Of a stretch of DNA of 64,000 nt, positions 18,087 through 27,278 are shown piece after piece (the stretch's first letter is position 1; each line of letters opens with the position of its first letter). Below the pieces are notes generated by a model. It did not search any database and was not told where the DNA came from. It saw only the letters and a list, made by a program, of their open reading frames with translations. Both the position numbers and the translations under genes were made by a program. Source of the DNA: CAJXZP01 sp963974475 (GTDB taxonomy: Bacteria > Bacteroidota > Bacteroidia > Flavobacteriales_G > Salibacteraceae); NCBI GenBank assembly GCA_963974475.1, contig CAXBCR010000008.1, positions 1 through 64,000 of the forward strand. The letters are read 5' to 3'.

Positions 18087-18790
18087 AATTTTTGGACCAC
18101 TGACAATCGAATAATATGGGAATAAAACACCGTGTTTTGTACGATTGGTATGTTTTTGGGCTGGTAAATATACCCCAATTTTACCTGCGTTTTTTTTGAC
18201 CAATGGTATTGCATGCCAATAGTAGTACGTGATTTTGTGATGGATACATACTGCTGATTATCGTTTAACAGTATAAAGGGTTCAAACCCTACAAATCCCA
18301 CCCATTTCCCGTGGTTATCTTTGGGTGAATTAAATGCATATTTGACGGTTAAACTGTATCTCAAAATAAACAAAAAGTAATTGAAGGCCGACCCATCATC
18401 CGTTCCAAGAAAATGGAATCGTTCTTCTATTCGAACAAAATTGGATACCTTCCATTTTGGTGTTGGTTTCCAACCAAATTTTAAGCCTTGCCAAGGCCTA
18501 ATTTCAAAATCTAAAAAACTTTGTGGTTCAAAAACGGCAAAAACAGCTGCTCCAGCTAGCCATTTTACTTTTGGAAATGAATATACCAAAGCGGTTCGTG
18601 CATGCAATCGTTGCCAGTTGTAGGTGTAATTAGGTCTAAATCGGTAACCATAATCGGATTGAAACGACCATTTTTCACTTAGTTTATTCGAATGATTGTA
18701 ATCTAACCAAATAGATGAATAACTTGATTTTGAATAGCTTATCGTAGAAAACCCAGTAAAAAACAATACCAAAAAGGCTACCCGTTTCAT
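18083..18790 (-). CDS. DUF2490 outer-membrane beta-barrel protein
   Basis: 235 residues. Signal peptide (MKRVAFLVLFFTGFSTISYS), then alternating hydrophobic strands (SIWLDYNHSNKLSEKWSFQS, YGYRFRPNYTYNWQRLHART, LSVVQKF end) typical of DUF2490. These are small predicted outer-membrane barrels of unknown transport function. The C-terminal residue is F, as usual for barrel insertion. It begins 1 nt after the porin gene's end and is the last gene of the M14 peptidase-porin operon; its 3' end overlaps rlmD by 4 nt. Confidence 0.8.
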   Translation of the reverse strand: MKRVAFLVLFFTGFSTISYSKSSYSSIWLDYNHSNKLSEKWSFQSDYGYRFRPNYTYNWQRLHARTALVYSFPKVKWLAGAAVFAVFEPQSFLDFEIRPWQGLKFGWKPTPKWKVSNFVRIEERFHFLGTDDGSAFNYFLFILRYSLTVKYAFNSPKDNHGKWVGFVGFEPFILLNDNQQYVSITKSRTTIGMQYHWSKKTQVKLGYIYQPKNIPIVQNTVFYSHIIRLSVVQKF

Positions 18791-18791
18791 C

Positions 18792-20249
18792 CTATTTTTT
18801 AAATGTTAACCCAATAAATAAGACCAAGGCATCCCCCTTAAAATTCATGGTGTTCTCAATCACCCCTTCTAAGTTGTATGGATTAGAATCATCTACAAAA
18901 ATTGGAGGAGAAAAATTTGCAAAACTCTTTAAATTAGATGCTCTCGACAACGAATACTCTAAACCTAACAAGACATCGTAATTTAAAAATTGAAAATTCT
19001 TACCTGCGCTAATATGGTAATAATCTGTTTTGGCATTTACCAAGGTGTTTAATGACTCTAAATCTTCGTAATTGAAATTATTCAATGCATCAAAATCGGT
19101 TTTAACACCAAATAACCATGACCTATCATTTTTGGTAAAAACCTCAAGTCCTACGGCTAAATTCAACAAACCATTTCCACCCGCTTTATAGGATAAAAAG
19201 TCTTCAGGAATTACAATATTGGCGGTATTTGTATTGGCCTTCTCCCCTGTTCTTCCATCAATTAATCGATATGGTTTTAGTTTCGAAAACCACTCCAAGG
19301 TAACATTCCATCGCGTTTTTTGAAAGGTATAATCAATACCAAGAGCCAAAGATAAAGGGTCTTTAATATTGAAATCTGCCGATGCAATCGCTTCATCTGC
19401 AATTACATCAGGTAAAAATTGCGCTAACTTTTTAGATACAATATTAAGGTAACTGATATTTGAATGTACGTCCGCACTACCCACCACCGCTATGGATGGA
19501 GTGGTAATAACAAGCCCCAGTTTTATTTGCTTATTCAGTTTATAATTCAAGCCTAATTTCATGGTTGCTCTCCAAACGTACCCTCTAAATTCTTCGGATA
19601 TATTGTTGAGCGAAACATTTTCTAATATGGAATTCGAATCATACGGGGCAACTTCCACCCGTTTACTTGCATTGTAACGCAAACTGGAATAACGTAGAAA
19701 AAAGCTAGCTCCAATCGTAAATTTCCCCTTATTTCGTTTTGATATTCCTACTCCGTACCAATAATCATTATACTCTGTACGGGAGCTAATAGACCCATAA
19801 TATTTCTCCTTTCCTGGAGCTTGTAGAAATATATCATCTTCCGACCTAAATTCTCCTTTAAAACTATTATCGAATTTTGATTTATTAAACACGGCCGCTT
19901 TCCATATAAGTCCTAGATTATCTTTTGGGTATAAGCCTACCGACAAAAAACCAGAGGCTACAGATGATTCCCAATTACTTACCCCTAACCCATCGCCCAT
20001 GGCATTTTCATAACGCACCAAGTCTATTTTCATTAAACCATTCGAAAATGAAAGGCTATTCATATTCGAATCATTCAAAATGGATGGATTGTAATAAATA
20101 GATGTTTCATCCGAATAACCTCCTACAACCGCACCAGATAACAAGGCGGCTTTAGTACTAAAACTTTCGTTCCAATACCTACTAAACTGCCCATTTACAT
20201 ACCCATGAATGGCAAGGGTAAATACTAAAAGAAATAACTGCTTTTTCAT
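18792..20249 (-). CDS. FadL/OmpP1-like outer-membrane transporter
   Basis: 485 residues. Signal peptide (MKKQLFLLVFTLAIHGYVNG), then SRYWNESFSTKAALLSGAVV followed by SIYYNPS, the N-terminal layout of the OmpP1/FadL group (hydrophobic-compound channels) in Bacteroidota. Many amphipathic strands follow (FTIGASFFLRYSSLRYN, YTFQKTRWNVTLEWFSKLKP), ending DALVLFIGLTFKK. It starts within the stop of the M14 peptidase gene (4-nt overlap), so translation is probably coupled. Substrate unknown. Confidence 0.72.
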   Translation of the reverse strand: MKKQLFLLVFTLAIHGYVNGQFSRYWNESFSTKAALLSGAVVGGYSDETSIYYNPSILNDSNMNSLSFSNGLMKIDLVRYENAMGDGLGVSNWESSVASGFLSVGLYPKDNLGLIWKAAVFNKSKFDNSFKGEFRSEDDIFLQAPGKEKYYGSISSRTEYNDYWYGVGISKRNKGKFTIGASFFLRYSSLRYNASKRVEVAPYDSNSILENVSLNNISEEFRGYVWRATMKLGLNYKLNKQIKLGLVITTPSIAVVGSADVHSNISYLNIVSKKLAQFLPDVIADEAIASADFNIKDPLSLALGIDYTFQKTRWNVTLEWFSKLKPYRLIDGRTGEKANTNTANIVIPEDFLSYKAGGNGLLNLAVGLEVFTKNDRSWLFGVKTDFDALNNFNYEDLESLNTLVNAKTDYYHISAGKNFQFLNYDVLLGLEYSLSRASNLKSFANFSPPIFVDDSNPYNLEGVIENTMNFKGDALVLFIGLTFKK

Positions 20250-21940
20250 TCAAAAATTTTCAAAATGGGTAACCTATTATGGTTAGATTCATAGAATGGT
20301 GATTTCCGATACAACCAAAGTAACCTAGCGTCACCACTGGCAGCAAACGATTTATTTGTTTCCATTTTACGGTCATATTCCATTCTCAGCACCGGGTCTG
20401 CTTCTAACATTTGAACCGCATAAGATTCAAAAATATACGCAGAATACCACTCTTTTTGCTGTAGAATTTCATCGTAAAAATTCCAAGCAAAAAAACTATC
20501 CTCCGATTTTGCTTCCAACACATTCAAAATATATTTCCATCCTTTTTGATGCGTGGAAACCATAAAATCTCCTTCGTAAAATGACATATCCACTAACGAA
20601 TCCACCACTTCAATCTCTTTATGCAAATAATGGCCTTCGTACGGTTGTGTACCACTTTTATAGTGCTTAATATAAGAGGTCAAACCAGTTATGGTAGAAT
20701 CATGATTTAAACGAATCATCGCAATCTGATTGGCTCTAAGCCTAGACACCACCTCTTTCCAAGCGGAGCGAATCACGTAATAATCAGGAACCTTCACTTC
20801 ATCTATTTTATTGAAATAGTTGAAATACGGAATTTTAATACTTTCGGGTTTGCTTCTATTATAATACAATTGTTTTCTACCCAAAATCTCGCTATAAGCA
20901 TACGTGGGTTGGTAGGACAAAAAGGTAATACTATCAAAAACGGTGGTATCAATTTCTAAATTCAGAGCCTCAAAACTCATCGGATTCTCCGCATCACAAA
21001 TTCGTTTATTTTCCATTAGTTCCACAAAATTTGTATCGGCAAATCCAGTTAACAGTTCCAAAAATTTTCGAGTATGCGTTTTTCGTGCATTAAAGGTTTT
21101 CCACATGTGCGACTCGGTAGTAAAACCAATGCAATTAAACAAACCCACATAACCGGTAGAATACCTAGATAAGTCGTTAAACGATTTAATACCGTGATTG
21201 GGAGTCGTTCCCCAAACGTTTACATAAGGTGTTAGCGAGTCATAATTAGCGTACAAATAAGGCTCCAATTTATTTACTAAATAACCACTTAAATGGGCAT
21301 CCAGCTTTTCTTTTCTGGGAGAAATTAGCGTCATGGTGTATTGGTAATCCGCTCCATTGGAAGTATGCGTGTCGATAAATAATTCTGGCTGCAACCAGTG
21401 AAACAATCGGGCAAACGCAAATGCATTTTTACTATCATTTTTAATATAGTCTCGGTTTAAGTCTAAGTTTCTTGCATTACCTCTAAATCCATGTGCTTCG
21501 GGTCCATTTTGATTCGCCCTACTGCAACACCCCCGGTTCAACATCCCGCCAATATTATATACCGGAATAATGGCAATCACCACGTTATCCGGAATTTGAT
21601 GGGTAGAAATCATTTCGGTAGCCCATTCCAAACTAGCATCAATCCCACACGGTTCACCTGCGTGAATACCATTTTGCACTAACAACACTACCTTTTGGTG
21701 GATGGCTTCAGGATAAAACTCTTGCGATTTATTGATTAAAAATAAGTGTAGCGGTTTACCCGAATCGGTCTGCCCAAACGACACCAAATCACAAGTGTTG
21801 TAATTAGCCGCTAGCTGCTTATAACCCTGCATCAACTCTTCATAGGTAACAGACTGATTAAGTAGATTGGATTGAGAAAACCCGAGATTTACGGAGATTA
21901 ATAAAATTCCTAATAATAGTATTTGTAACTTTTTTTTCAT
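20246..21940 (-). CDS. Secreted M14-family zinc carboxypeptidase
   Basis: 564 residues from the preferred ATG at 21940, which begins a classic signal peptide (MKKKLQILLLGILLISVNLG, cleavage after FSQ); a second ATG four codons earlier is possible. The M14 fold is shown by zinc ligands H93 and E96 in HAGEPCG, the NARNLDLNRDY segment (about 156-165) and the third ligand H192 in IDTHTSNGADY. The family removes C-terminal amino acids or cleaves cell-wall peptides; here the substrate is unknown. The protein lacks a T9SS tail, so it probably stays periplasmic. First gene of a three-gene operon. Confidence 0.85.
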   Translation of the reverse strand: MKKKLQILLLGILLISVNLGFSQSNLLNQSVTYEELMQGYKQLAANYNTCDLVSFGQTDSGKPLHLFLINKSQEFYPEAIHQKVVLLVQNGIHAGEPCGIDASLEWATEMISTHQIPDNVVIAIIPVYNIGGMLNRGCCSRANQNGPEAHGFRGNARNLDLNRDYIKNDSKNAFAFARLFHWLQPELFIDTHTSNGADYQYTMTLISPRKEKLDAHLSGYLVNKLEPYLYANYDSLTPYVNVWGTTPNHGIKSFNDLSRYSTGYVGLFNCIGFTTESHMWKTFNARKTHTRKFLELLTGFADTNFVELMENKRICDAENPMSFEALNLEIDTTVFDSITFLSYQPTYAYSEILGRKQLYYNRSKPESIKIPYFNYFNKIDEVKVPDYYVIRSAWKEVVSRLRANQIAMIRLNHDSTITGLTSYIKHYKSGTQPYEGHYLHKEIEVVDSLVDMSFYEGDFMVSTHQKGWKYILNVLEAKSEDSFFAWNFYDEILQQKEWYSAYIFESYAVQMLEADPVLRMEYDRKMETNKSFAASGDARLLWLYRKSPFYESNHNRLPILKIFE

Positions 21941-21965
21941 ACCCATCTCCAATATTGTCTTCCCA

Positions 21966-21973
21966 CAAAAATA
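21966..21973 (-). promoter_or_regulatory. Predicted minus-7 box of the M14 peptidase operon
   Basis: Minus-strand TATTTTTG, 26 nt upstream of the chosen ATG; fits TAnnTTTG. Confidence 0.45.
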
Positions 21974-22036
21974 ACCCTCCTTTTAAAGAAGACAACCGGA
22001 ATGGATTAAAATGAATGACAGTTTTTAACAGGCGGT

Positions 22037-22744
22037 TTAATCGCTATCGGATTCAAACTTATATCCCACCCCTCTTACGGAGAAAAAATGCTTGGGTTGA
22101 CGCTGGTTTTGTTCAAAATACTTTCGGTACGCTAAAATGTAATTGTCAATAGTTCGTGTGGACGGAAAGACATCGTAACCCCATATTTTCTGCAAAATTT
22201 CTTCTCGTGATACTACCTTACCTCTTTTCTCTATCAATAGTTTTAGCAACTTCATTTCACGTTTGGATAATGATTTTTCATCACCTTTCCAGGTCTTAAT
22301 GCTAAAACTAGCAAATTCAATTCGGTTACCGCCAAATTCGAAAAAATTCAATTCTTCATTTTCAGTATGCGTCAATGCATGTCCCCTTTTTACCAATAAG
22401 CTTACCCGAAGTAAAAATTCTTCCAAGTTAAATGGTTTGGCCATGTAGTCATCTGCCCCAGTTTTGAGGCCATTAATTTTGTCTTCCGCACTATTCTTAG
22501 CCGATAAAAACAAAATCGGAATCTTTTGGTTTTCTAGCCGAATGGTTTCACATACCACAAATCCATCCATTTTAGGTATCATTACGTCCAGTATAATTAA
22601 ATGAAAATGACCTGATCTATACTTGTCAATAGCTTGTTCACCATCCACAGCGAGCGTTACATTATAACCCTCCATTTCAAGATTCAGTTTTAGTGCTTCA
22701 TATAGTGAAGCCTCATCCTCTACCAATAGAATACGATCTGCCAT
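22037..22744 (-). CDS. OmpR-family response regulator (orphan)
   Basis: 235 residues. Receiver domain with the acidic pocket (VEDE, residues 8-11), phosphoacceptor D53 in LIILDVMIPKMDG and the conserved K in DDYMAKPFN; then a winged-helix trans_reg_C domain (KSLSKREMKLLKLLIEKRGK, IWGYDVFPSTRTIDNYI, VRGVGYKF). It should activate or repress target promoters when phosphorylated. No histidine kinase adjoins it; the only kinase in the window is ~9 kb away. It has its own TAAATTTG box. Confidence 0.93.
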   Translation of the reverse strand: MADRILLVEDEASLYEALKLNLEMEGYNVTLAVDGEQAIDKYRSGHFHLIILDVMIPKMDGFVVCETIRLENQKIPILFLSAKNSAEDKINGLKTGADDYMAKPFNLEEFLLRVSLLVKRGHALTHTENEELNFFEFGGNRIEFASFSIKTWKGDEKSLSKREMKLLKLLIEKRGKVVSREEILQKIWGYDVFPSTRTIDNYILAYRKYFEQNQRQPKHFFSVRGVGYKFESDSD

Positions 22745-22760
22745 AAATTTAAGATTTGTA

Positions 22761-22768
22761 CAAATTTA
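22761..22768 (-). promoter_or_regulatory. Predicted minus-7 box of the OmpR-type regulator gene
   Basis: Minus-strand TAAATTTG, 17 nt before the start codon. Confidence 0.5.
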
Positions 22769-22876
22769 ATAGATAAAAGAATTGGTTTAGGTAACATGCA
22801 TTTTATTTAATCACTGAGTCTGGATATTTACAGAATAATGACACTTCTAAAAATTGGTAAGACCCGTTATTCCTAC

Positions 22877-22884
22877 TACTTTTG
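22877..22884 (+). promoter_or_regulatory. Predicted minus-7 box of the menF gene cluster
   Basis: TACTTTTG, 23 nt before the chosen ATG of menF; fits TAnnTTTG. Confidence 0.5.
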
Positions 22885-22906
22885 AAAACTCTAAATAACC
22901 ATTAAA

Positions 22907-23980
22907 TTGATGAATAATTATTTACAGAAGTTGCTAAATATTTGCTTGGAAAAGCATTTAAACTTTGTAGTTTGCAGCTACCCTAATTCATCTGAATTTG
23001 AAATAATAATTGAAAACCAAACGGTTTGCAATCACACCAAATCACACTTTGTATTTCATCCATTTGAAGTTTCAAAACAGCATCCAGAAATTATTATTTC
23101 GGCCGATTACCGCATAAATGAAAGTTTGATAAATGATGCTTTTATTACCGATATAATTAAGATACCGAATAACGAAAAACCGGTAAATCAAGATGCTACG
23201 TATGCCATTTCTAAGGATTTGTATCTTGAAAATTTAACACAAGCAATTGATACATTGAATAATGAAGGTTTAGAAAAATTCATCTACTCAAGAATTAAAA
23301 GCATCTCTAAACCAGTGGGTTTAGATTTATCTAATTATTTATATAGATTAAACAAAAAGCATGAATCCGCCTTTGTTTACCTCATTAATCATGCCCAATC
23401 CGGGGTTTGGATGGGGGCAACTCCCGAAACTTTAGTGAATTGGACGGGGACTAAAATCAGCACCATGTCGCTGGCAGGAACGCAACCTAATTTAGGAAAT
23501 GCACCTAAATGGAGCGCCAAAGAAAAAGAAGAACAAGCCTATGTAACCCAATATATTTTAGACGCTTTTTCAAAATCACAAATTGAATGTAATTTGAGTG
23601 AAACAGAAACGGTAAAAGCGGGTCCGGTGGTTCATTTGCAAACCAATTTAACCTCTGTCAATAATGTGAGTTATGATGCCGCATATTCATTTGCTAAACA
23701 CCTGCATCCTACCCCAGCTATTTGTGGTGTTCCTTTGGAAAAAGCAAAGGATATGATTCACCTAATTGAAAAACACGACCGTGCATATTACACCGGTTAT
23801 TTAGGATTTATACACCCCGAAAAAGAATTAAAACTTTTTGTCAATTTGCGATGCTTACAGGTTTCTAAAAATAATTTGGCGCTGTATATTGGCGGAGGAA
23901 TTACGGCTAAATCAAATGCGGAAAAAGAATGGGATGAAACCAATTTTAAATCAGAAACCTTGTTAACGGAATTGGAATAA
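22907..23980 (+). CDS. menF: Isochorismate synthase (menaquinone pathway)
   Basis: 357 residues. Converts chorismate to isochorismate, the first committed step of classical menaquinone synthesis. Conserved chorismate-binding motifs are present: EKFIYSRI, the SAFVYLINHAQSGVWMGATP segment followed by ETLVNW, STMSLAGTQP, ETETVKAGPVVHLQT, LHPTPAICGVP, YYTGYLGFI and LRCLQV near the end. It is shorter than E. coli MenF because the N-terminal region is reduced, as in other Bacteroidota. The menD and menB genes downstream support the menaquinone rather than siderophore assignment. The cluster is interrupted after this gene by the higBA remnant. Confidence 0.93.
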   Translation: MMNNYLQKLLNICLEKHLNFVVCSYPNSSEFEIIIENQTVCNHTKSHFVFHPFEVSKQHPEIIISADYRINESLINDAFITDIIKIPNNEKPVNQDATYAISKDLYLENLTQAIDTLNNEGLEKFIYSRIKSISKPVGLDLSNYLYRLNKKHESAFVYLINHAQSGVWMGATPETLVNWTGTKISTMSLAGTQPNLGNAPKWSAKEKEEQAYVTQYILDAFSKSQIECNLSETETVKAGPVVHLQTNLTSVNNVSYDAAYSFAKHLHPTPAICGVPLEKAKDMIHLIEKHDRAYYTGYLGFIHPEKELKLFVNLRCLQVSKNNLALYIGGGITAKSNAEKEWDETNFKSETLLTELE

Positions 23981-24031
23981 TTAGCAATTAATAAATTCCA
24001 TATACTGTAACTTTTTAAATACCTTTGCCTA

Positions 24032-24324
24032 CTGCGTGTTATCACCTACACCACTCTTAATAATTACTATCTAAAACATTCTGAATTGAAAACAGCAATT
24101 TAAAAATGGAATGAGATAGTGAAAAGAGCTATATAGTAAAATTAAAGTGACATTAAAAACACTTTTACTCTGCTGATTATGTAGGAAATGACCATTGCGT
24201 ATTTAATATTTACTGAAACAAATTTGGATAGGTGATTGCTAATAATTTTCTACATTAGAAAATTTTCATTCAATTTATTGGAACACATTCTGAATACGAT
24301 AGAAGTGTTTGCAAGACCGTATAA
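24032..24324 (+). pseudogene. higB: Decayed HigB-type toxin (mRNA interferase) gene
   Basis: No open frame survives, but a HigB protein is readable across frames. From CTG at 24032 one frame gives RVITYTTLNNYYLKHSE, LKTAI, stop, KWNEIVKRAI, stops, SDIKNTF. After a frameshift near 24160-24170 the next frame gives YSADYVGNDHCVFNI, stop, NKFG, stop, VIANNFLH, stop, KIFIQFIGTHSEYD and KTV, ending at TAA 24322. SADYVGND, VFNI, NKY-like and FIGTHxEYD are the hallmarks of HigB (ParE/RelE-fold). At least seven stops and one frameshift show it is dead. It has the usual ~97-codon length and sits just before higA, the normal toxin-antitoxin order. Confidence 0.88.
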
Positions 24325-24334
24325 AGAAATAATA

Positions 24335-24688
24335 ATGATTTCGGAGAAACAACATGATGCATACCTTTTAAGAATCAAAGATTTACTTAAAGTGGTGAAT
24401 AACAGTACACCTGCAGATGACCCAAGAAATATTGAGCTAGGTAAAATTTCCGTCCTTGTTGCAGAATATCAGGAAGAACATTTTCCAATTGGAGTACCGG
24501 CATTAGTAGATGTGATTAAGCTCAGAATGGAAGAAAAAGGACTGAAACAAAAGGATTTAGCCGAATTACTTGGAACAACCACAAGTCGAATTAGCGAATA
24601 CATAAGAGGTAAAAGAGAAATTACTTTACATATGGCTAAACAAATTCACAAAAAACTAGATATTGATGCAAGCATTATTCTTCAGTAA
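24335..24688 (+). CDS. higA: HigA-family antitoxin / XRE-type regulator
   Basis: 117 residues from ATG 24335 (MISEKQHDAYLLRIKDLL). A longer frame starting at 24236 would run through the higB remnant and is rejected. The N-terminal part matches HigA proteins that pair with the HigB toxin; the C-terminal half is a helix-turn-helix domain (MEEKGLKQKDLAELLGTTTS, RISEYIRGKREITLHMAKQI). It would normally bind HigB and repress its own operon. With the toxin gone it may survive as a transcription factor or be in passage to loss. It sits between menF and menD, ending 30 nt before menD, so it may now influence transcription of the menaquinone genes; this is inference. Confidence 0.9.
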   Translation: MISEKQHDAYLLRIKDLLKVVNNSTPADDPRNIELGKISVLVAEYQEEHFPIGVPALVDVIKLRMEEKGLKQKDLAELLGTTTSRISEYIRGKREITLHMAKQIHKKLDIDASIILQ

Positions 24689-24718
24689 TTTTAGTTTCCA
24701 TTCTTAATACCACTACAA

Positions 24719-26383
24719 TTGAATACCACAGATAAAAAAAGCGCACAGCAATTAATTGATATACTTTGGCAAAAGGGAATGCAACACGTTGTTATTTCTC
24801 CAGGGTCGCGAAATGCACCTATGATTTTGGGATTTACATCACATCCCAAATACCAATGTTATTCGGTACCCGATGAACGTTCGGCAGGATTTATTGCACT
24901 CGGAATAGCCGATGAAACAAAGAGCCCGGTAGCATTAGTGTGCTCATCTGGAACGGCTTTATTAAATTATTACCCCGCCATAGCGGAAGCCTTCTACCGA
25001 AAAATTCCATTGGTGGTTTTGTCGGCTGATCGTCCGGCTTATCTAATTGATCAAGGAGATGGGCAGACCATTCGTCAAAATAACGTGTATGCAAATCACA
25101 TCCTATATTCATCCGTATTGGATGAAACCGATGCGGATAGAAAAAACGGAACAATAATTAATAAGGCTTTAAACCTAGCTAATTCTGTAAGTGGTCCTGT
25201 GCATCTTAATGTTCCTTTTGAAGAACCTATTTACAACATAGAATCCTTTAAAGGAGGCCTTTCACAGGTTACACCATTACCAGAACCTCCATTCAATTTA
25301 AGTCACACCGAGATAGCTGAATACGTTTCTTTATGGAATAACGCTTCACGTATTTTAATTTTGGTAGGGCAACAGGATATCGATACCCGCATTTCTGAAA
25401 TGCTACACCATTTAGGCGCTCATGCATTAATTCTGTCCGAAACAACCTCCAATTTGGACATTGAGAATTCAGTAAAAAACATCGACCGACTCATTATTCC
25501 ATTTTCGGCAGATGAGCAGAAAGAATTTCAACCCGATTTATTGATTTCTTTTGGTGGAAACGTAGTTTCAAAAAAGATAAAAGGATATTTGCGTTCCTTC
25601 CGTCCTACCCATCACATTCATGTTGAGAATACTGAAAATGCACCCGATACATATCAATGTTTGACACACCACGCCAAAATTCCGGTACTTCCATTTTTTA
25701 ATCAAATTATTGATAAGTTAGATTCTCAATCTTCTGAATGGACAAAAAAATGGTTGAATTTGGATTCCAAACGAAATAGACACCAAAAATCATTCGTTGA
25801 CAACGCGCCTTTCTCGGATATAAAAGTCATGCAAACTGTGCGAAATTTAATACCCGAAAATAGCATTCTACACTTAGCTAATAGCACTCCGGTACGTTAC
25901 GCACAGCTTTTTAATTGGGGTAAAAACCTCACCTTCAAATCAAATAGAGGAACGAGTGGAATTGATGGCATAGTTTCCACCGCCATTGGAAATGCTATGG
26001 TGACTTCCAAATTGGTCTTTTTAGTAGTTGGCGATATTTCTTTTTTTTACGATACTAATGCGTGGTGGCACCGCCATATACCCTCCAATTTTAGAGTAAT
26101 TGTAGTAAATAATGCGGGAGGTGGAATTTTTAGATTTATTGACGGACCTAATACTACTGGACAACTTGAAAACTTCTTTGAAACCCACCAAAAAAACAGT
26201 GTCAAACACATTGCTTTAGGGTTTAACGTAGATTATTTTTGCGCCACCAATTTGGAAGAATTTAACGAACAGTTTTTGATTCTATCTAAATCCGATTCGG
26301 CTGGAATATTGGAGGTTTTCACTCCTCAAACAGAAAATGCAGGAATTTTAAAAGGGTATTTTAATAATTTGGTGGATAGTTAA
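24719..26383 (+). CDS. menD: SEPHCHC synthase MenD
   Basis: 554 residues, usual length. Thiamine-diphosphate enzyme joining isochorismate and 2-oxoglutarate to 2-succinyl-5-enolpyruvyl-6-hydroxy-3-cyclohexene-1-carboxylate. Seen: N-terminal HVVISPGSRNAPMILGF, PDERSAGFIALGIA with VCSSGTALLNYYPAIAEA, and a C-terminal TPP-binding part with NRGTSGIDGIVSTAIGNA and VVGDISFFYDTN. The start is TTG at 24719 (NTTDKKSAQQLID); no ATG lies near the conserved beginning. The gene starts 30 nt after higA and lacks a clear minus-7 box of its own, so it may rely on read-through. Confidence 0.95.
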   Translation: MNTTDKKSAQQLIDILWQKGMQHVVISPGSRNAPMILGFTSHPKYQCYSVPDERSAGFIALGIADETKSPVALVCSSGTALLNYYPAIAEAFYRKIPLVVLSADRPAYLIDQGDGQTIRQNNVYANHILYSSVLDETDADRKNGTIINKALNLANSVSGPVHLNVPFEEPIYNIESFKGGLSQVTPLPEPPFNLSHTEIAEYVSLWNNASRILILVGQQDIDTRISEMLHHLGAHALILSETTSNLDIENSVKNIDRLIIPFSADEQKEFQPDLLISFGGNVVSKKIKGYLRSFRPTHHIHVENTENAPDTYQCLTHHAKIPVLPFFNQIIDKLDSQSSEWTKKWLNLDSKRNRHQKSFVDNAPFSDIKVMQTVRNLIPENSILHLANSTPVRYAQLFNWGKNLTFKSNRGTSGIDGIVSTAIGNAMVTSKLVFLVVGDISFFYDTNAWWHRHIPSNFRVIVVNNAGGGIFRFIDGPNTTGQLENFFETHQKNSVKHIALGFNVDYFCATNLEEFNEQFLILSKSDSAGILEVFTPQTENAGILKGYFNNLVDS

Positions 26384-26443
26384 AATCACCATATTGAACG
26401 AAGAACACATTTGGCGAAACCGCCTTACACATAAAAAGAAATT

Positions 26444-27265
26444 ATGGCAAATAGAGAATGGACTACCATTAAAGAATACGAAGACATCTATTTTGAATTC
26501 TTCGAAGGAATAGCTAAAATAACCATTAACCGACCAGAGGTATATAATGCCTTTAGACCGCAGACTAACATCGACATGTTGGATGCCGTTGCCATTGCAC
26601 GAGAAGACCAACGAATTGGCGTTCTGGTACTTACCGGAATTGGGGATAAAGCCTTTTGTTCGGGTGGAGATCAAAATGTAAAAGGAGTGGGCGGTTATGT
26701 TGGCGAAGATGGTGTTCCCCGATTAAACGTATTAGATTTACACAAAGCTTTACGCTCTTTACCAAAACCGGTCATTGCCATGGTAAATGGATACGCCATT
26801 GGTGGCGGACATGTTTTGCACGTAGTATGTGATTTAACCATTGCCTCCGAAAACGCAATTTTTGGACAAACAGGACCTAAAGTGGGTAGTTTTGATGGTG
26901 GATTTGGTTCTTCTTATTTGGCCCGACACGTAGGTCAGAAAAAAGCACGCGAAATTTGGTTTTTATGTGAACAGTACACCGCCAAAGAATCGGAAGCAAT
27001 GGGAATGGTAAACAAAGTAGTACCATTAGCCGAGCTAGAAAACACCACCGTGGAATGGTGTAAAACCATAATGAAAAGAAGTCCAATGGCACTACGAATG
27101 CTAAAACGCGCACTTAACGCTGAGTTGGATGGACAACACGGATTAATGGAATTTGCCGGAGACGCCACCATGATGTATTACCTCATGGAGGAAGCACAAG
27201 AAGGGAAACATGCCTTCCTTGAGAAAAGGGATCCCGACTTTCAAAAATTCCCTAAATTTCCTTGA
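26444..27265 (+). CDS. menB: 1,4-dihydroxy-2-naphthoyl-CoA synthase MenB
   Basis: 273 residues. Crotonase-fold enzyme that cyclises o-succinylbenzoyl-CoA to DHNA-CoA. Evidence: ITINRPEVYNAFRPQT, the oxyanion-hole region FCSGGDQNVKGVGGYVGEDG and YAIGGGHVLHVVCDLTIASE, plus GPKVGSFDGGFGSSYLARHV, which is diagnostic of MenB. The C-terminal PDFQKFPKFP is also typical. It follows menD by 60 nt. The remaining pathway genes (menA, menC, menE, menH) are not in the window. Confidence 0.97.
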   Translation: MANREWTTIKEYEDIYFEFFEGIAKITINRPEVYNAFRPQTNIDMLDAVAIAREDQRIGVLVLTGIGDKAFCSGGDQNVKGVGGYVGEDGVPRLNVLDLHKALRSLPKPVIAMVNGYAIGGGHVLHVVCDLTIASENAIFGQTGPKVGSFDGGFGSSYLARHVGQKKAREIWFLCEQYTAKESEAMGMVNKVVPLAELENTTVEWCKTIMKRSPMALRMLKRALNAELDGQHGLMEFAGDATMMYYLMEEAQEGKHAFLEKRDPDFQKFPKFP

Positions 27266-27278
27266 TAAATAAGATTGC

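Noticed and set aside
24236..24334. N-terminal extension of the HigA open frame
   Set aside because: It overlaps the end of the decayed toxin gene and encodes nothing HigA-like; ATG 24335 begins the conserved antitoxin sequence.
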